Positions 21,323 through 34,195 of a DNA stretch of 64,000 bases are shown piece by piece; within the stretch, counting starts at the first letter, position 1; each line of letters begins with the position of its first letter. A program made the translations under genes and the position numbers. This DNA comes from Macrotis lagotis (Eukaryota > Chordata > Mammalia > Peramelemorphia > Peramelidae). The notes beneath the pieces were generated by a model, which had not been told where the DNA came from, ran no database searches, and saw nothing but the letters and a program-made list of their open reading frames with translations. The stretch is from NCBI RefSeq assembly GCF_037893015.1, contig NC_133666.1:868001-932000 (forward strand). The letters are read 5' to 3'.

Positions 21323-24300
21323 CTTGTAGTTAAATACCAAACTAGAAATTCTGAAAATCAAGGGAGAGATTAATAAAATGGAAAGCAAGAAAGCCATTGG
21401 TCTTACAAATAAAACTAAGAGTTGGTTTTAGGGAATTGGTTAATCTGACTAAAAAAATAGAAGATAATCAAAATACCAGTATCAAAAATGAGAAGGGTAA
21501 ACTAACCACCAATGAGGAGAAGGTTAAAGAGATAATTCGGGGCTACTTTGCAAAACTGTATGCCAATAAATTAGATAACTTGAGTGAAATGGATGAATAT
21601 TGACAAAAAGACAAATAAACAGAAGAGGAAATAAATTACTTAACTCCATTTCAGAAAAAGAAATTGAAGAGACCATCAATAAACTCCCTAAGAAAAACTT
21701 TCCAGGTCCAGATGTATTTACAAACTCAATTAATTCTGCCAAACATTGATGAAACAGTTAACTGCTATTCTACATAAACTATTTTTAAAAAATAGGAGGA
21801 GCTCTGCCAAACACCTTTTATGACACCAACATTGGTGCTGAGACCTAAACCAGGAAGAACCAAAACAGACAAAGAAAATTATAGAACAATCTCCCTAATG
21901 AATATTGATGCAAAAATCTTAAATGAAATTCCAACAGTGAGACTACAGCAGGCTATTACCAGGATAATACACCATAATCGGGTAGGATTTATATCAGGCA
22001 GGCAGGGATGGTTCAACATTAGGAAAACACTCAACATAATTAAACATATCAATAGCAAAACCAAAAGAAATCATATGATTATCTCCAGAGATGCTGAAAA
22101 AGCCTTTGATAAAATACAACATCCATTCCTATTAAAAACACTAGAAGGTTTAGGAATAAAGGGAGTTTTCCTTAAAATAATAAATGGTATCTATCTAAAA
22201 CCATCAACAAATATCATATATAAGGGGAATAAACTCAGAGCGTTTCCAATAAATGCAGGGGGCGAAACAAGGATGCCCACCATTACTATGCAATATAGTT
22301 TTAGAAATGCTAGCAGTAGCAAGAAGAGAAGAAAAAGAATCGGAGGAAACAGAATTGGCAATGAGGAAGCAAAACTTTCACTCTTTGCAGATGATATGAT
22401 GGCATACCTAGAGAACCCGAGAAAATCATCTAAAAACCTCCTTGAAACAATTAACAAATTCAGCGAAGTAGCAGGACATAAAACAAACCCACATAAATCA
22501 TCAGCATTTCTAGATATGAACAACGAAGCCCAAGAGCAAGAGACAGAAAGAGAAATTCCATTTAAAATAGCTGTAGACAACACTAAATACTTGGGAGTCT
22601 ACCTCACAAGACAAACCCAGAAACTATATGAACACAATTATAAAGTTCTCCTCACCCAAATAAAGTCAGATCTACATAATCGGGAAAATGTCAAATGCTC
22701 ATGGTTGGGTCAAGCCAATATAAGCAAAATGACAATTCTACCCAAATTAAAGTACTTATTCAGTGCCGTACCAAACAAACTACCAAATGACCACATAACC
22801 GCGCTAGAAAAAAGTAGTTACAAAATTCAACTGGAGCAACAAAAGGGCAAGAAAAGCAAGGGAACGGATGAAAAAAAAATGTAAAGGAAGGTGGACTAGC
22901 TCTTCCAGATCTAAAACTTTACTATAAAGCAGCAGTCATCAAAACTGCCTGGTACTGGTTGAGAAATAGAGTAATGAATCACTGGATTAGGATAGGTTCA
23001 AGAAACTGCAGTCAATGACGACAGCAATCTACTGTTTTGACAAACCCAAAGACATCAGCTTCTGGGATAAAGACTCACTGTTCAACACAAACTGGAAGAC
23101 TGGAAAATAGCATGGCAAAACTAGGCACAGAGTCACATCTCACACCCTACTACATACCAAAATAAGGTCAAAATGGGTACAGGATTTAGACATAAAGAGT
23201 GACAACCATAGATAAATTCATAGTCCAAAAAATACTCTATCTGATCTATGGAAAAGGGATCAATTTATGACTAAACAAGAATTAGGGCACATTATCAACT
23301 GTCAAATGAATGATTTTCACAAAATTAAATTAATAAGTTTTTGCACTAATAAAACCACTGCTGTCAAAATTGGAAGGAAAGCAGAAAGCTGGGAAACAAT
23401 CTTCACAACTTCTGATAAAGGTCTCATTTCTAAAATATATAGAGAATTGCATCAAATTTATAAGATCACAAGTCATTCCCCAATTGATAAATGGTCAAAG
23501 GATCTGAATGGGCAGTTTTCAAATGAAGCAATTAAAGCTATATATGAAATCATATGAAAAAATGGTCCAAATCACTATTGATTAGAGAAATGCAAATTCA
23601 AACAACAACGAGGTATCAATCTCACATCTATTAGATTAGCCAAGATGAGAAAAAGGGAAGACGATCAATGTTGGAGAGGCTGTGGGAAGATTGGGGGATT
23701 GGGACGTTGATGTATTGCTGGTGGAGTTGTGAATGGATCCAACCGTTCTGGAGAGCAATACGGAACTATGCCCAAAGAGCAATAATACTGTTCATACCTT
23801 TTGACCCAGCAATTCCAATTCTAGGACTATATCCAGAAGGAAATGCAAAATATGGGGAAAGTTCCATATGTTCCAAGTATTCATAGCACCTCTATGCCCA
23901 TCCATTGGGGATTGAATAAACAAGTTATGGTACGTGAATACTATGGAATATTATTGTTCCATAAGAAACCATAAATGGGGCCAGCTGGGTGGCGCAGTGG
24001 ACAGAGCACCGACCCTGGAGTCAGGAGAAACTGAGTTCAAATCCCGCCTCAGGTACTTAATAATTACCTAGCTTGGTGGCCTTGGGCAAGTCACTTGACC
24101 CCATTGCCTTTCAAAAAGAAACAAAAAACAATGTTAAATTAAATGAAGAAACCATAAATGGCCGGACTCTGGAGAAGAGTGGAATGAGTTCCAGGATCTG
24201 ATGCTGAGCAAGAGGGGTAGACTCAAGAGACCAATGTACACATCAACAACACTGTGAGATGAACAACCTTGATGGAAGTGGCTCCTCTCGACGGTCCAGA

Positions 24301-24622
24301 GAGCTAGGACAATTGTTTTTGACTGGTTATGAACTATATTATCCCCAACCAGGGGAAGAAAAACAAAACACAAAGAAAAGAAAAACAACCCTTCTGAATC
24401 TGATGAACACTTTGTAAAAATCATCTCTTATGTATCTCTTTCCCTTAATCCTAATTCCTCAAGCCAAAAATTACTCCTTTGTAAATGTTTAACAAAATAT
24501 GTATGTAAAATGCGAACCTGGCTGAGAGAAGGGGGCTGGGAAGGGAGGCTGGAGGGAAATTTTGTAACTTGCAAATATGCACATACAAAAGGATGAAAAT
24601 AAATAAATTTTAAAACAAAATA
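21323..24622 (+). mobile_element. 5'-truncated L1, decayed ORF2 and 3'UTR
   Basis: Flanked by AAGAACAAA (21314-21322 and 24623-24631), a plausible 9 bp target-site duplication. ORF2 remnants include [23 protein letters not shown] and the reverse transcriptase catalytic [11 protein letters not shown] in the frame 21820-22884, plus a C-terminal part at 23267-23886. Frameshifts and stops break it. The end is ATGAAAATAAATAAATTTTA. A SINE sits in its 3' part. Confidence 0.92.
23979..24146 (+). mobile_element. tRNA-derived SINE inserted in the L1, 15 bp TSD
   Basis: Near-consensus copy flanked by AGAAACCATAAATGG (23964-23978 and 24147-24161). The duplicated sequence is L1 3'UTR, so the SINE is younger than the L1. 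Confidence 0.95.
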
Positions 24623-24631
24623 AAGAACAAA

Positions 24632-25535
24632 TGGTAGGGGTGGGGATGGGGTTGGGGTGGGGTGGTTTCCTGGACCAGGTCACAAGGGGGGGGGGGGGAC
24701 TTTCTGTACCACACTACCACGCATATATAATTTGAGTATGGAATCTGAGCAGTCCAAGTGGAGATATTCTGTGTCAGTCCTTGCAGTTTAGAGAACAAGC
24801 AGTACTGAAATTTTAAGGTCCAGTACAGGTCTTTCTTATCTATAACTATATTCCTATGTAACTTATACAAAGGATGGGTTATGATATGTTACTTATTCTT
24901 ATACCTATCACCAGATGACTTATTAAATATGTTGTACTAAATGAGTATGGAGTCTTGTTCATACAATCATAAGGAATTAACTAACATTGATTAGAGTACA
25001 ATCAATTGGCTAATACCGATTAGAATTTTAAATAAGGCTCCTAAAATTATTGAATCAACTATAAATTAACTTTCTCAACAGGTGGACCCTCATGAATTTC
25101 TAAAGACTCTTCTATCAGGTACAGGCTTTAGGTAAAGATAGGAACAGCAAATGGTACATAAAATGAAATTTGTGATGTTCCAAATTTGGAGAAGCCAATT
25201 TAGGCAATTGTACAAAGCTATATTAAGTCAGAATTACCTCAGAACCTCTAGAGTTGGAACCAGAGAAGCAGAACCTTCTTCAGATCTCTCCTGTGGATAA
25301 AACCAATTGTCCAAGAAAAGGTATCTAAGGACCAGATATTTACATGAAGCACCTGAGGCTCACAATGTGCTGGTTAAATGGACATGGAGAATCTATAGTA
25401 TTACCTTGATCTTTTGTGTCACCGTGTTTATGTTGAAGTTTTTCTGGTTATTTTGGTGACATGCATATTTTCTTTCTCAAAACTAGTCCATTGTGAACCC
25501 TCTAAGTAGTTTGATCTGTAACCTGCCACTAAAAT
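24632..25535. other. Anonymous DNA
   Basis: Starts with G-rich sequence including a run of 13 G at 24686. No gene or clear repeat recognised; it may include the rest of the LTR cut by the L1. Confidence 0.35.
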
Positions 25536-25552
25536 GATGACTTAATATTATT

Positions 25553-25713
25553 TTGTTTTTGTCTTTTTAGATTCTTGCAAGGCAAATGGGGTTAAGTGGC
25601 TTGCCCAATGCCACACAGCTAAGTAATTATTAAGTGTCTGAGATTGGATTTGAACCCAGGCATTCCTGACTCCAAGGCCGGTGCTTTATCCACTATGCCA
25701 CCTAGCCGCCCCA
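25553..25713 (-). mobile_element. tRNA-derived SINE, antisense, 17 bp TSD
   Basis: Complete antisense copy flanked by GATGACTTAATATTATT (25536-25552 and 25714-25730). The perfect 17 bp repeat marks a recent insertion. Confidence 0.96.
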
Positions 25714-26109
25714 GATGACTTAATATTATTAAGACAATGAATTAATGAAAACCACTAGTGCATTGTTTGAAACTAGCCATGCATGGCTGGGAAACTGGAT
25801 CACTTCTATGTGCTGTTTAGAGACCCTTAACCAAGGACCTATGTTATGCTGACCCGAAGCTCAGAGCTAAGGATTCATGCAAGGAGTTTTCTCACAATTT
25901 TCAATCATTGCTAAGGGAAGGGGCCAACAATCTAGTGGATGTGCACCTTATAGCCACCTCTTGCTAACCCTTCTTTGATCAGAGACCCTCTCCCTCTGAT
26001 CCTGTTAATCCCTCTCTTCTCAGACAGGGTTCCAAAAAAAAGTGCCGAGGGAAAAAAATTGCTGGAAAAATGTAGGGAACCGTGAATTATGTTCCAGTTG
26101 CAGAAATTT

Positions 26110-26225
26110 ATAAGCTGTGTAATCTTAAGCAATTGATCTTATTTCTGTTTGCCACAGTTTCCTGATCTGTAAAGAGGAAAATAATAGCAATAACCACTTT
26201 CCAGGGTTGTCATGAGGATCAAAAT
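26110..26225 (+). mobile_element. MIR (ancient CORE-SINE) fragment
   Basis: Matches the MIR 3' half: CTGTGTAATCTTAAGCAA, CCACAGTTTCCTGATCTGTA, GGTTGTCATGAGGATCAAA. MIR is shared by all mammals. Confidence 0.75.
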
Positions 26226-27720
26226 ACTACCAGAAGTAGTAAGAGCAATGATTTCTATATGGGATCATTTGGAAATCCAACAACCAAATTGATGTCATTT
26301 GAAGTTTTGTTTCCTATTTTAAATGCATGATATTGTTATTCTACTTCTTAATTCTCTTGCATTGTAAACTTTGAAGGACTGTTGTAATGAAAGGGTTGTT
26401 AGGCACAACAACTTTTTAATCTGAATGAGTTGAACTTTTAAAAGGATGTGATTTAAAAAAAAAGATAATTGAAAACTGTCCAATATTTAATAAGGCACAC
26501 TTTATTGTAAAACTAACAACAATAATAAAATGTTGCTACGAGAGCAAATGTTCATTTAAAAATTTTTGACTATTATGAAAGTATATTGGATCATTTATGA
26601 ATCAACTCTGAGGTATTTGCTGTTATGCCTGAAGTACCATCATAAAAAATCATATAAATGAATGAATGAATAAACAAACAAACAAACAAATAAAATGCTG
26701 TTTGGGAAATATAAGGGAAAATATTTAAATCCTTAATTGTGGCTAGTAAAATTTTGCTATGTGGTAAAAATTGTTGGGCCTGTGATTTACTCTTGTTTCG
26801 AGCTTTGATTACAGGGAAAATTTGTCTGAATTCTCGTGAAGCCAACAGTCAAAAATGGCATGTTCTACAGTCTAGGAGCTACTAAAGTTCTGCTTGGGGC
26901 ATGACCATGGCACAACCTAGGGTAGAATCCTCTTGCCTCCCATTGTGCTATTTCCTTTATGAATGGGAAATTTCCCCACCTGGTCAATCTTGAGGCTTAC
27001 TCTGAACACCCTGTGACTACGTGATTGACCATTAGATTGACCCATGCCTGGAAACAAAACTAATGGAGAGTCCTTCCCCCTCCCCACCCCACCCCCACAC
27101 ACTCCCACCTCCTCTGTATAGTCCAGTCCCTGGACTCTCATGGTAGTCTAAGTTACCCCGCAATGGACTGTGTCTCCATTCTTGAAGACCAGTCCTTCCC
27201 GAAATATACAAAGTAGGGAACGCTGACCCAGAGGTCCTGACCCAGAAAGATGGGGGAATTTCTGCCCCTTTGGCAGATACTGTGGCGGTTGGCACTCCTA
27301 GGGGCTTGTGAACAGTCCTGGCAGTGGCTGATTGGGTTGAGGCTCTTGCTGGTGTGGTATTGGATTTCCTTCCCCATGCAGTGGCAACACTCAGCAGTCA
27401 CCCCACTCAGCATCTTTCAGTCAGTCGCCTTATACATTTAGAAGCTTAGTCTCCTTCAAAGCTCATCCCCACTGCACCCATCTGAAGACTCTTGCTCTTG
27501 TTTCAACTATTGAGCCCACTGGTGACCTGACTGCAATCATTCTGCAGGGCCAGAAGAAGCCATTGCCTGCAGCTTTAGACAGCTCTGGATGAAGATGACA
27601 TCAGTATAGACAGAGGCCATGGGTTGACTAATGCTGACACGTGTGGTCTGTAATTGCCCTCTGGCATCTTTTGAAGGGAATCTTTGGAGCACACACCTGT
27701 CGTCTTCCTAATTATCTTGG
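26226..27720. other. Anonymous DNA
   Basis: No recognised gene. A short (GAAT)n/(AAAC)n stretch lies at 26658-26695. The block 26900-27560 is more GC-rich than its surroundings and could be an old LTR or a decayed retrocopy, but no diagnostic motif was seen. Confidence 0.35.
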
Positions 27721-27725
27721 TCTCT

Positions 27726-28034
27726 GGGAGGCTCAGTGGCACAGTGGATAGAGCACTGGCCCGGGAATCAGTGGGACCCAAGTTCAAATCCAACGTCAGA
27801 TACTTGCTGGTTGTGTGACCATAGACAAGTCATTTAACACTGATTGCCTTGCATACAGAGGTGTCTCAAGTCATCCTGATTCACATCTGGTCACTGGATC
27901 TTAGATGTCTCTGGAGGAGAAAGTGAGGCTGGTGCCTTAGCAAAGGAAGCCCACACCCAAATCCAATGCATGTGCTTGTCAAGGGATCATCTACGCGATG
28001 TCATGGTCTTCTTTGAGAATGAAGGACAAACATT
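27726..28034 (+). mobile_element. Long two-domain tRNA-type SINE
   Basis: A tRNA-like head (CACAGTGGATAGAGCACTGG, GTTCAAATCCAACGTCAGAT, ATTGCCTTGCA) is followed by a second domain (CATCCTGATTCACATCTGGT, ATCCAATGCATGTGCTTGTC) ending GAATGAAGGACAAACATT. Confidence 0.85.
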
Positions 28035-28257
28035 AGATCAATATTGAACATCTTGTGGGAGAAGAATCAAATCTAAATGGAAGAAAGAAAACATTAGAGA
28101 GAAAGAAATGACCTAATACGTAAGAAAACTTTTAAAAATTGAAGATAAACTTTGGTCTTCATTTAAACTCCACAGTTTCTTCTCTGGATATGGATGGTAT
28201 TTTCCTTCACAAGTTTTTTTAGAATTTTCTTTGATTATCGTACTACTGAGATGACTA

Positions 28258-28370
28258 AGTCCATTATATCAACCTTCTCATCCTACAGAAAGGGAAGCTG
28301 AGAACCAGAAGTGGGTGAGTGCTTGGCCAATGTCACACAGTCAGTCTCAGAAGATCTGAGACTTGTGCAT
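28258..28370 (-). mobile_element. MIR-like fragment, antisense
   Basis: CCTACAGAAAGGGAAGCTGA followed by GCCAATGTCACACAGTCAGT is the antisense MIR core. Confidence 0.6.
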
Positions 28371-29221
28371 GGATCTCTCTTGCCTGCTAGGCTACCTGGT
28401 TTTTATTTGGCCATCTCCCTCCTCTTCCAGCCACAGTTCATGTGCCCAATGAAGATCCCTCAGAAAACACTGCAGGTTTCTACCATTCCCTATGATTTGG
28501 GTAGGTTGCCCATAGATGCAGGGGTCTGGGGGTTGCCCTGATGACACTGGGACTAAGTGAAGAGGAAGAAAACCCCTGAATTTTGGGCCAGTTTATTCTT
28601 ACACATGCATCAGCGTGAGTCTCAGCAAGTCCCATGACCTCTCTAAATGTGTTTCTATAGTCCTCTCTGCTTCAGTATTTCCCTGGGATTTAGTGGTAGA
28701 GAGCCCTGTTTCATTTGCTCCGGTAAATCCACCAATTATATAGTGGATATGGGAAAGGTGGAAGGAGGCTTTTGTGGCGTCAAGAGATGTTTCCTGGAGG
28801 TGGGCAGAACCAATATGGGCTTCCAAAGATTGGAAAGAAGGTGGAAATCATCAACAGTGAAGCGGCATGTTTTATGACAGCCCTCTGGCATGAAGAATTC
28901 CCTCTTGGGAAGACTTAAGGTACCTCTATTGACCCTTGCTGCCTACAACTGGTCTCACGGTGCCCGACTCACCAAGTATAGGTGTGACTGTCAATAGGTT
29001 AATGATTCCTTGTCCTGGAACCTAGTTTAAGTTTAAGGAAAGGCCCATGACCCATATTAATCAATTTGGTGTGAATCTATAAGAGGTAATGATTATCGGA
29101 AATTAGCAGCAATTATTAAGTGATAGATTCATCGAGTAATGAAGATTTCCTTAAATATCTATCCGTAAGTTCCAGGCTAAACATGTACGAAGGCACATTT
29201 TACATCAATCGTAGAGGGATC
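28371..29221. other. Anonymous DNA
   Basis: No gene or repeat recognised. Confidence 0.35.
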
Positions 29222-30596
29222 AGAGACAGAACCCACAGAGGGACCCAGTGAGGCAGTTCTCCTACTCAAGGTAACCTGGAAAAGAGCAGAAAGGCTGTGC
29301 TCCCCGGGATCCAAGGGGCGGCCCGCCAGAGGGGTGGCCCGCCAGAGCGAAAGAACTTCAGCCTCCGGGAGGCAGCCCCAGGGCGCTGGGAGCCACAGCT
29401 CACAGCAGCGGGGGGAGGGGGGGCAGTTTCCTGAACTACGCCCCGGGGAGCACCAGGCACAAAGTGGGGGGAACAGAGGGGGACCTCTGCCAGAACGAGC
29501 ACGTGGAACTCAGCCCTCAGGGCACACAGCCAGCAAGGTGGTCTTTCGGCAGCCCAGATCCGGGAACAGAAGCAGGCAGCCAGTAAGCAGGAGCCCCCAG
29601 GGCATGAGTCCATTGAACCTAGGGAGGGGAGTGAAGAGAGATTGCAGAGCTCTGTCCTCTGCCTCTGGAACAGGACTCTGGGGCTCTGACCACATTCAGA
29701 TCCTGATCCCAGTCTAGGCCCCCCCCCCAGAAGAGCAGCAGGGCCCCCCACCTTAGCCCCGTGGCAGAGGGGGATGCATATGGTCATTCACAGACCAGGA
29801 GGGGGGACAGAGCCTCACACACTGAGATCCTTGTGGGAGGGTCCCAAAAGATCAGGAAGCACCCCCAAAACAGGCGCAGGCTGGGAAAAATGAGCAAGCA
29901 GAGAAAAAAGAGGAACGCAATCGAGAAATATTTTGCGAATGAGCTCAAGAAGGATCAAAATACTCAGTCTGAAGATGAGGAAGCACAAGCTCCTACATCT
30001 AAAGACTCCAAGAAAAACAGAAATTGGGCTCAGGCTATGACAGAGCTCAAAAAAGTCTTTGAAAATCAAATGAGGGAGTTAGAAGAAAAACTGGGAAAAG
30101 AAATGAGAGGGATGGAGGAAAAACATGAAAATGAACTCAGCAGCCTAGTCAAGGAAATCCAAAAAAATGCTGAAGAAAATAGCATGCTAAAAACCAGCTT
30201 AGGTCAAATGGATAAAACAGTTCAAAAAGTTATGGAGTAGAAGAATGCTTTAAAAAGCAGAATGGGCCAGATGGAAAAGAGATAAGAAAACTCTCTGAAG
30301 AGAACGAATCCTTCAGACAAAGAATAGAATTCAGGGAGATTGATGAATTTGCCAGAAATCAGGAATCAATACTTCAAACCCCCCCCCCCAAAAATGAAAA
30401 ATTAGAAGAAAATGTGAAATATCTCATTGAAAAAACAACTGATATGGAAAACAGACTTAGGAAAAATAATTTTAAAATTATTGGAATACCTGAAAGTCAT
30501 GATCAGGAAAAGAGCCTTGACATCATTTTCAAAGAATTACTACAGGAAAATTGCCCTGATATTCTAGAAGCAGAGGGCAAAATAGAAATGGAGAGG
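29222..30596 (+). mobile_element. HAL1 (half-L1) fragment with 5'UTR and partial ORF1
   Basis: Nearly identical to 31308-32651 of the complete HAL1 downstream. It lacks the first ~90 bases and everything after the middle of ORF1. ORF1 starts at ATG 29890 (MSKQRKKRNAIEKYF) and runs through a coiled coil to a TAG at 30238, where the other copy has GAG. A C-run at about 30380 breaks the frame again. No flanking duplication was found, so later deletion may have trimmed the ends. Confidence 0.85.
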
Positions 30597-30993
30597 AGAG
30601 CTGCTAATACTGAATTCCCAATTTTCTTGAAACTCGTATTTCTTGATAAGCCAAGAGCCATCCCACATCTAGATCCTCTAAGCTTTTCCCTCTAAATCTG
30701 GACTTTGAGAGGGCAGACAATCTTCTAGCTAGGAAATTCTATGTTCTGAACTCCAGAACCCTAACAACACAGATCTTGGAAAGATCTTGGGAAGACCCGA
30801 TACCAAGCTACCAAGAGCCGATAGTTTCGATTCTAAGGCAGTGCCTTCAGACATTTCAAAAGGATTTTACTTTTTATTTTTTTATTGGATCATTCTTACC
30901 ATGCTCATGAATCTTGCCACATGCAAATTTTCTTTTTTTTCTTTGTACTTAATAGTACTTTATTTTTCCTAATGACATACAAGGATAGTTTTT

Positions 30994-31136
30994 CTTTTTT
31001 TTCTTTAGGTTTTTGCAAGGCTAAATTAGGGTTAAGTGACTTGCCCAAGGCCACATAGGTAGGTAATTATTAAGTGCCTGAGGCTGGATTTGAACTCAGA
31101 TACTCCTGACTCCATTGTGCCACCTAGCCACCCCTG
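30994..31136 (-). mobile_element. tRNA-derived SINE, antisense, 12 bp TSD
   Basis: Antisense copy between AGGATAGTTTTT (30982-30993) and AGGATAATTTTT (31137-31148), one mismatch. The part before CATTGTGCCACCTAGCC is slightly shortened. Confidence 0.88.
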
Positions 31137-31954
31137 AGGATAATTTTTAACATGCATTTTTGTGTAAGATTTTGAGTTCCAAATCCCTTCCCTCCCCTTT
31201 CCTCAAGACTATAAGCGGGGGAGGAGCCAAGATGGCGACAAGAAGGGATCGAGTCTTAGGAGCTCTCTGATAAAACTCATCAGCTAAGGACTCTAACTAA
31301 ACTTTCGAGAGACAGAACCCACATAGGGACCCAGTGAGGCAGTTCTCCTACTCAAGGTAACCTGGAAAAGAGCAGAAAGGCTCTGCTCCCCGGGGTCGGA
31401 GGGGCGGCCCGCCAGAAGGGTGGCCCACCAGAGCGAAAGAACTTCAAGCCTCCCGGAGGCAGCCCCAGGGCACTCGGAGTCTCAGCTCATAGCAGCGGGG
31501 GAGTTTCCTGAGCTGCACCTCGAGGAGCACCAAGCACAAAGTGGGGGAACAGTGGGGGACCTCTGCCAGAGCAAGCACGTGGAGCCCAGCCCTCACAGGG
31601 AGCAGCTTGGTCTTTCTGCAGCCCAGAGCTGGAAACAGAAGCAGACGGAGCCTTTAAGCAGGAGCTTCCAGGGCATGAGCCCATTGAGCTGAGGGAGGGG
31701 AGTGAAGAGAAACTGCGAGTTCGGTCCTCTGCCCCTGGAACAGGACTCTGGGGCTCTGACCACATTCAGATCCTGATCGAAGTCTAGGCCCCCCCATAGA
31801 ACAGTAGGCCCCCCCACCTCAGCCCCGTGGCAGAGGGAGGTGCTTATGGTCATTCACAAACCAAGAGGGAGGACAGAGCCTCACACATTGAGACCCTTGT
31901 GGGAGTGCCCCAAAAGCTCAGGAAGCACCCCCAAACCAGGCCCAGGCTGGGAAA

Positions 31955-33041
31955 ATGAGCAAGCAGACAAACAAAAGGAAGACTACTGAGAAATATTTTG
32001 CAAATGAGCCCAAGAAGGATCAAAATACTCAGTCTGAAGATGAGGAAGCACAAGCTCCTGCATCTAAAGAAAAACAGAAATTGGGCTCAGGCTATGACAG
32101 CTCAAAAAAGACTTTGAAAATCAAATGAGGGAGTTGGAAGGAAAAACTGGGAAAAGAAAGGAGAGAGATGCAGGAAAAACATGAAAATGAAGTCAGCAGC
32201 TTAGTCAAGGAAATCCAAAAAAATGCTGAAGAAAATAGCATGCTAAAAACCAGCTTAGGTCAAATGGATAAAACAGTTCAAAAAGTTATGGAGGAGAAGA
32301 ATGCTTTAAAAAGCAAAATTGGCCAGATGGAAAAAGAGATAAGAAAACTCTCTGAGGAGAACAAATCCTTCAGACAAAGAATAGAATTCAGGGAGATTGA
32401 TGAATTTACCGGAAATCAGGAATCAATACTTCAAAACAAAAAAAAAAATGAAAAATTAGAAGAAAATGTGAAATATCTCATTGAAAAAAAACAACTGATA
32501 TGGAAAACAGACTTAGGAAAGATAATTTAAAAATTATTGGAATACCTGAAAGTCATTATCAGGAAAAGAGTCTTGACATCATTTTCAAAGAATTACTACA
32601 GGAAAATTGCCCTGATATTATAGAAGCAGAGGGCAAAATAGAAATGGAGAGAATCCACCAATCCCCCAGAGAAAGAGATCCCAAAAAACCAACCCCTAGG
32701 AATATTATAGCCAAGTTCCAGAACTCCCAAGTCAAAGAGAAAATATTACAAGCAGCCAGAAGGACACAGTTCAAATATTGTGGAGCTGCAGTCGGGATCA
32801 CACAGGACTTAGCAGCAACTACATTGGAAGCTCGTAGGTCTTGGAATACATTATACCGGAAGGCAAAAGAGCTTAGAATGCAGCCAAGAATGAACTACCC
32901 AGCAAGGCTGAATGTCCTCTTCCAGGGAAAAAGATGGACTTTCAATGAACCAGGGGAATTTCAAATGTTCCTTTTGGAATGGCCAGAGCTGATACAGGAC
33001 TCAGGTGAAGCATGGAGATTGGAGAAGAGGGGGGAAATATG
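31955..33041 (+). pseudogene. HAL1 ORF1 (L1 ORF1p-like RNA-binding protein), frameshifted
   Basis: ATG 31955 (MSKQTNKRKTTEKYF) starts an ORF1p-like protein, the nucleic-acid chaperone of L1-type elements. Compared with the sister copy, about 8 bases are missing near 32068 and 2 near 32098, and 1 is added near 32140, so the frame stops at TGA near 32127 and then recovers. The coiled coil (SSLVKEIQKNAEENSMLKTS) lies in the frame 32168-32530. An A-run with extra A at about 32487 shifts into the frame 32500-33042, which holds the RRM-like part (NLKIIGIPESH) and the C-terminal domain (KILQAARRTQFKY, ending near FNEPGEFQMFLLEWPEL). All domains are present but in pieces. Confidence 0.9.
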
Positions 33042-33829
33042 AGGGACTTAATGAGGATGAACTGCATGTATTCCTGCATAGAAAAATTACACTGATAATA
33101 CTCATATGAATGTTCTCAGTTAATACAGCAGGTAGAGGGAGCTTTTATAGTTGAAGCACAGGAGAAAGCTGAATTCGAAGATAAAATATGGTGTAAAAAT
33201 GGAGTCAATAGAGAAAAAGGGAAATGGAATGGGAGAAAAAAAAAAGGAGAGGGGGAATAGTCCAAGATATTTCACATAAGATTTTTTTATTACAATGAGC
33301 TATTGCAATGATATGGAAGGGGGGAGGCAAGGGGGAATGAGGGAACCTTTGCTCTCATCAGAAATGGCTAGGAGAGGAAACTCAATGGGGACATCTGGAG
33401 TAAGAAGGGGGGGAGCAGGGGGAAGGGGTGGGGATGTGAATAAAGGAGGAGAGGATGGACCATGGGGGGAGACTGGTCAGATATAACACATTTTCTTTCT
33501 TACTTCTTGCAAGGGGCTGGGATTGGAAGGCCTTCCCAGGACCATGGGGCCAGGTGGATGCTGGGCTTAAGGGGTGGTATGGGGGCTCAGGGCTTCTTGG
33601 CCCCAGGACCAGAGATCTGTATGCTGAGCCAGTCAATGACCCTACAGCAGAGTCAGAGTGAAAGGAGAGAGAAAATAGAGTACATGGTAGTGGAGAAATA
33701 AGAAAGGAGGGAGTTGCGGTCAGCAATGGCAATGGTGGAAAAATATGGAAGTAACTTTTGTGATGGACTTATCATAAAGAATGAGATCCACCAATGACAG
33801 AGCTGTTGGTGTTGGAACAAAGACTCAAG

Positions 33830-34195
33830 CACATTTTTGTTATTATTATTTGGGGGAGGGTGCAGGACAAGTGGGGCTGGATGGCCTGCCTGGGGCCACA
33901 TAGCAGGGTGATCTTTGCATGTCTGGGGCCGGATTTGGACCCAGGTGCTCCTGTCTCAAGGGCCAATGCTCTGTCTGCCACCCAGCCACCCCTACTATTA
34001 TTACTATTTTATTTTATTTTGGGTCTTTTTTTTTCTTTTTTCTTTTTTTTTTTTGGTTTTTGCAGGGCAGTGGGGATCGGGTGGCTTGCATGTCACATGG
34101 CTGGGTGATTGTTGGGTTTAGGAGGCTGGATATAGACTCGGGTGCTCATAGCTCCAGGGCTGGTGCTTCGTCCATTGCACCACCTGGCCATACCT
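33830..34195 (-). repeat. Two antisense SINE-derived modules within the HAL1 3' region
   Basis: Two diverged antisense SINE bodies, 33845-33992 (GGGGCCGGATTTGGACCCAG) and 34054-34193 (GGCTGGATATAGACTCGGGT). Each is followed by a CCTAC(A)ATTATTACTATT-like spacer. Both lie between the HAL1 target-site repeats, so they belong to the element or entered it later. Confidence 0.7.

Noticed and set aside
26900..27560. An LTR or gene exon in a GC-richer block
   Set aside because: No TG...CA ends, target-site repeat, polyadenylation signal or recognisable protein segment.
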